Below, piece after piece: positions 12,397 to 13,115 of a stretch of DNA of 13,115 bases. The stretch's first letter is position 1. The number at the start of each line of letters is the position of its first letter. Below the pieces are notes generated by a model. That model ran no database searches. It saw only the letters and a program-made list of their open reading frames with translations, and was not told the origin of the DNA. The translations under genes and the position numbers were made by a program. This DNA is from Gemmatimonadota bacterium (GTDB lineage Bacteria > Gemmatimonadota > Gemmatimonadetes > Gemmatimonadales > Gemmatimonadaceae): assembly GCA_003142495.1 (NCBI GenBank), contig PLMM01000208.1, positions 1-13,115 on the forward strand, given 5' to 3'.

Positions 12397-13115
12397 TCAC
12401 ACGACGACGTGAAAACCCTTCACGCGCTGCGCACTCGCGAACGCCACGGCGCTCACCCCGGTGAGCTGCCACGCATGCGCCATCGCAGCACCCACCGCGT
12501 CCGCCTTCTCGACCTTCGTCACTGCCAGCATGGATGAGCCCGCACCGCTCAGCGTCGCACCGATCGCACCCGCTTCGATCGCCGCCGCCGCCACCGCGTC
12601 ATAGCCGCGCACGAGACGCCTGCGATGCGGGATGTGGAGCACATCGTCCAGCGCCGCCGCAAGCATCGCCTCATCCGCCGTCGCGAGCCCGCGCACGAGC
12701 GCTGCACCCTTTGCCGCCGCGCTCACCGCCGTCACGTGCGGCACCACGTTCGGCAGCGCCGCGCGCGCACGCTTCGTCTCGAGCACGAACTCCGGCACCG
12801 CGAATACGAACGCGAGCGACGGATGCACATCGAGCGGCGACACGATCACCTTCCCCGCGTGCGTGAGCGCGAGCGTCGCGCCGCCGAACACCGACGGACA
12901 CACGTTGTCCGGATGCCCCTCGAGCGCCGTCCCCACCTCCGCTATTCCGAACTTGTCGAGCCCGAGCTTCAGCATCTCGTTCGCGAGCGCCGCCCCCGCC
13001 ACGAACGCCGCCGCCGATGATCCCAGCCCTCGCCCAACGGGAATCTCGGACGTCGCGTGAAAGCGAAGACGCTCCGGCACCGCAACCTTCTTCGAGCCAG
13101 CCGCGGCACGGAACG
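12397..13115 (-). CDS. thrB: Homoserine kinase, 3' part (N-terminus outside the window)
   Basis: This is a GHMP-family kinase that phosphorylates homoserine with ATP in threonine synthesis, in the cytoplasm. The ATP-binding motif is clear (EIPVGRGLGSSAAAF, encoded near 13040), as is the GHPDNVCP segment characteristic of ThrB, which distinguishes it from mevalonate-pathway GHMP kinases. Near the C-terminus GATLSGAGSSMLAV is the third GHMP motif. The frame is open to the window end: 11 further codons upstream of the GTG at 13080 contain no stop, and the ATP motif would lie too close to the N-terminus if that GTG were the start. About 239 residues are visible of a usual 300 or so, so roughly the first 60-80 are missing. 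It ends normally, and a terminator follows about 160 bases later. Neighbouring threonine genes, if any, lie to the right of the window. Confidence 0.92.
   Translation of the reverse strand, partial: FRAAAGSKKVAVPERLRFHATSEIPVGRGLGSSAAAFVAGAALANEMLKLGLDKFGIAEVGTALEGHPDNVCPSVFGGATLALTHAGKVIVSPLDVHPSLAFVFAVPEFVLETKRARAALPNVVPHVTAVSAAAKGAALVRGLATADEAMLAAALDDVLHIPHRRRLVRGYDAVAAAAIEAGAIGATLSGAGSSMLAVTKVEKADAVGAAMAHAWQLTGVSAVAFASAQRVKGFHVVV

Noticed and set aside
12269..12412. 47-codon plus-strand ORF with AGGA before its ATG
   Set aside because: It is Arg/Pro/Ala-rich with no pattern, runs into the 3' end of thrB and has no visible promoter; too weak to call a gene.
1..13115. CRISPR array, tRNA, rRNA, prophage or defence genes
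   Set aside because: Reading through both strands I found no regularly spaced repeats, cloverleaf sequence, rRNA segment, phage structural gene or nuclease/helicase of a defence system.

Overview
The window is a high-GC, ordinary-looking bacterial chromosome segment. Most protein-coding genes lie on the minus strand, and secreted or lipid-anchored envelope proteins are common. The GC bias, the number of lipobox-bearing exported enzymes and the mix of families suggest a Gram-negative soil or environmental lineage. Gemmatimonadota is my best guess, but this is recognition from memory; no rRNA or marker alignment supports it.

Layout, left to right. Bases 1-66 are a perfect 25-bp inverted repeat with a 16-nt loop at the window edge. 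Next, on the plus strand, come an NlpC/P60 cell-wall hydrolase (78-686) and an abutting small unknown protein (687-1016), closed by a long hairpin terminator (1037-1077). A long minus-strand block, read from right to left, follows: an M1-family metallopeptidase lipoprotein (7380-5296), a fatty-acyl desaturase (5197-4448), a YggX-like Fe(2+)-trafficking protein with two CxxC pairs (4417-4136), a GH3 beta-N-acetylglucosaminidase lipoprotein whose GTG start overlaps the yggX stop (4139-2313), an NrtR-type Nudix-related regulator (2259-1573), and a small unknown protein (1467-1099). Divergent from the peptidase is an aldo/keto reductase (7477-8610, plus). It converges, with an 18-bp overlap, on a membrane-anchored calcineurin-like phosphoesterase (9828-8593, minus). 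That gene follows a DUF1080-like lipoprotein (10590-9850) in an apparent two-gene operon. Divergent from the lipoprotein is a lysine-rich histone H1-like protein (10801-11214, plus). Its terminator contains the stop codon of a convergent alpha/beta hydrolase (12180-11254, minus). The window ends in the 3' part of a homoserine kinase gene (thrB, minus, open at 13115), followed by its own terminator.

Functional reading: the minus-strand block combines envelope turnover (GH3, M1 peptidase), membrane-lipid modification by a di-iron desaturase, and an iron/oxidative-damage protein. NrtR is a family of ADP-ribose-responsive NAD regulators. A 21-bp dyad directly upstream of nrtR and three GGTCCCT repeats with exact 11-bp spacing are the best candidate regulatory structures in the window.

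I saw no mobile element, CRISPR array, tRNA, rRNA or defence system, and no gene-free stretch longer than about 220 bases. The items most worth a second look are the edge inverted repeat, the nrtR control region, the four-cysteine YggX variant, the TGACGTCA palindrome at a candidate -35 position, and the two-part histone-like protein.
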